A stretch of 8,279 bases of DNA from Bacillota bacterium (GTDB taxonomy: Bacteria; Bacillota; Clostridia; UBA1381), in the NCBI GenBank assembly GCA_021205715.1, contig JAJPXA010000200.1, positions 1 through 8,279 of the forward strand. Reading direction: 5' to 3'. The notes beneath the pieces were generated by a model that saw only the letters and a list, made by a program, of their open reading frames with translations, ran no database searches and was not told where the DNA came from. Of this stretch, positions 7,801-8,279 are shown piece by piece. How positions within the stretch are numbered: the stretch's first letter is position 1; each line of letters begins with the position of its first letter. The translations under genes were made by a program, and so were the position numbers.

Positions 7801-7882
7801 CACAGCCGAATAAATGAGCACCGCTCATTTTGCATTGAGATTATCAATGCTTGCAATCGTGAAGCGGTTGCGTTTGGCTGTG
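7801..7882. other. Possible multibranch nucleic-acid fold: outer stem enclosing three hairpins
   Basis: CACAGCC (7801-7807) is exactly complementary to GGCTGTG (7876-7882). Between them lie three hairpins end to end: AAATGAGC/GCTCATTT (7812-7819/7823-7830), GCATTGA/TCAATGC (7832-7838/7844-7850) and GCAATCG/CGGTTGC (7853-7859/7865-7871, one wobble). Nearly every base is accounted for, as in a four-way junction. It could be a structured RNA, a single-stranded DNA fold formed during transfer, or a cluster of palindromic repeats. No known RNA family was recognised. Confidence 0.5.
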
Positions 7883-7884
7883 CC

Positions 7885-7968
7885 GATAATTACGCTTGCG
7901 TGATTATCTGGTTCAGCAATTTTGCTACGCAAAATCAAGGCTACGCCTTGCCCGCCCATCTTGGCGGG
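7885..7968. repeat. Four consecutive hairpins leading towards the transfer origin
   Basis: GATAATTACGC/GCGTGATTATC (7885-7895/7898-7908, one wobble) is followed by ATTTTGC-TAC-GCAAAAT (7919-7935), CAAGGC-TAC-GCCTTG (7936-7950) and CCCGCC/GGCGGG (7951-7956/7963-7968). The last three abut without spacing. Two share the same centre, GCTACGC, with different arms. No reading frame runs through this stretch on either strand. Confidence 0.65.
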
Positions 7969-7976
7969 TGCCAGCT

Positions 7977-8006
7977 CTCCGCGTAGGAGTGCCCTCCGCA
8001 CAGGAG
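7977..8006. repeat. Two near-identical 13-base hairpins beside the transfer origin
   Basis: CTCCGCGTAGGAG (7977-7989) and CTCCGCACAGGAG (7994-8006) differ at two loop positions only and each is a CTCC/GGAG inverted repeat. Their starts are 17 bases apart and the second ends at the first base of the transfer-origin stem. Such direct repeats next to an origin often bind an accessory protein. That role is inference here. Confidence 0.55.
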
Positions 8007-8052
8007 CGCACCACCACCTTAACGGTGGTGAGTAAGTGCGCCCTTATCAGGG
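8006..8052 (+). other. oriT: Probable MobQ-type transfer origin (oriT) with nic site at 8040/8041
   Basis: A 7-bp inverted repeat, CACCACC (8012-8018) and GGTGGTG (8024-8030) with loop TTAAC, is followed by AG and then TAAGTGCGCCCTTA (8033-8046) and TCAGGGA. The arrangement of inverted repeat, short spacer and TAAGTGCG/CCCT is, from memory, that of oriT in the RSF1010/pIP501/pSK41 group used by MobQ relaxases. Cleavage is expected between G8040 and C8041 on the plus strand. An additional stem, GCGCAC (8006-8011) with GTGCGC (8036-8041), encloses the repeat and spans the nic. The DUF3847-like gene next to it supports a mobilization region. The relaxase gene itself is not in the window. Confidence 0.75.
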
Positions 8053-8053
8053 A

Positions 8054-8082
8054 ATAAAAGGCTTCGGCTGTCCGAAGCCTTT
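8054..8082 (-). terminator. Rho-independent terminator of the DUF3847-like gene
   Basis: An 11-bp perfect stem (8057-8067 with 8072-8082; arms AAAGGCTTCGG and CCGAAGCCTTT, loop CTGT) lies 18 bases beyond the stop codon of the minus-strand gene. Read on the minus strand it ends in TTTTATT; on the plus strand it is followed by A residues, so termination fits only the minus strand. It insulates the transfer origin from transcription of that gene. Confidence 0.75.
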
Positions 8083-8100
8083 AAAAAACAGTACCCAATT

Positions 8101-8279
8101 CTAAATGTTAAGCAACTCTTTTAAGTACTCCTCAAGAGCGTCAACTTCTACTTCCTTGATATTCGGTAAAACCTTTTCGAGTACCGCGCCCTCTTGAATA
8201 AGTCGGCGCGTCCTCGCTTTACGTTCTTTCTCGCGGTCGCGCATTTGCGCTTCTTCAAGCCTGTGCTTCGCCTGCAAAA
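8101..8279 (-). CDS. DUF3847-like mobile-element protein, C-terminal part
   Basis: This is the last 58 codons of a minus-strand gene, ending with TAG at 8101-8103; its start lies beyond the window. The visible part is a basic, charged helix (LEEAQMRDREKERKARTRRL) followed by LIQEGAVLEKVLPNI and an acidic end. The RKARTxRLIxxGAxLE pattern is what I recall of DUF3847, small proteins (about 100 aa) encoded beside MobA/MobL relaxases in Firmicutes integrative and mobilizable elements. Their role is not established; assisting the relaxase at oriT is a plausible inference given the oriT 50 bases downstream. The helix looks like a coiled coil or DNA-binding segment. Confidence 0.7.
   Translation of the reverse strand, partial: LQAKHRLEEAQMRDREKERKARTRRLIQEGAVLEKVLPNIKEVEVDALEEYLKELLNI

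Noticed and set aside
7570..7821. Minus-strand open frame of 83 codons starting with GTG in the hairpin array
   Set aside because: It crosses several hairpins and the terminator and overlaps the regulator's 3' end. The structured DNA explains the absence of stops and no ribosome binding site is seen.
7751..8006. CRISPR array
   Set aside because: The repeated units are inverted repeats of differing sequence with no constant direct repeat and no regular spacers; no cas gene is present.
7751..8006. OMEGA/HEARO guide RNA of an IscB or TnpB system
   Set aside because: Strong structure next to a mobile gene suggested it, but no IscB/TnpB-like gene is in the window. The adjacent oriT motif and DUF3847-like gene give a better context.
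7751..8006. Riboswitch or tRNA-like element
   Set aside because: I recognised no conserved aptamer core, T-box motif or cloverleaf with tRNA consensus bases. The array lies downstream of a terminator and not in a leader of a visible gene.

Overview
This window looks like the chromosome of an anaerobic, plant-polysaccharide-degrading Firmicute (Clostridia; gut or rumen type) into which a mobilizable element has been inserted or left remains. The pointers are strong AGGAGG-type ribosome binding sites, a giant secreted carbohydrate esterase with Thr/Pro linkers, a Clostridia-style XRE regulator, and a DUF3847-like gene next to a MobQ-type transfer origin. The taxonomic placement is inference from protein style, not from a marker gene.

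Left part (1-6104): one very large gene (151-6018, 1955 aa) encodes a secreted, modular, probably bifunctional deacetylase. In order it has a signal peptide, a short N-terminal module, a Thr/Pro/Glu linker, a beta-sandwich module, an Ig-like domain, a SASA-type (sialate O-acetylesterase/CE6-like) esterase, a galactose-binding-like domain, an SGNH esterase of the rhamnogalacturonan acetylesterase (CE12-like) type, further beta domains including a lectin-like one, an InlB-type repeat, and a second copy of the first beta-sandwich module. It ends at a 10-bp GC hairpin followed by a Rho-independent terminator.

Middle (6105-7735): a minus-strand coding remnant with no usable start (6202-6531) lies next to a divergent XRE-family regulator gene (6584-7675) with a helical/TPR-like C-terminal part. 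A perfect 15-base palindrome (6533-6547) lies upstream of the regulator, exactly where the remnant loses its frame, and may be its operator. The regulator gene ends at its own terminator.

Right part (7736-8279): no protein gene fits 7736-8100. Instead there are about eleven consecutive hairpins, including a possible multibranch fold (7801-7882) and two near-identical 13-base hairpins. They lead directly into an inverted repeat followed by TAAGTGCGCCCTTA. That motif matches, from memory, the nic region of MobQ/RSF1010-pSK41-type transfer origins. Beyond it, a minus-strand terminator and the C-terminal end of a DUF3847-like gene run off the window. Together these mark the mobilization region of an integrative or mobilizable element whose relaxase is not in the window. 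The most interesting signal here is the transfer origin with its attached hairpin array; the giant double esterase is the second.
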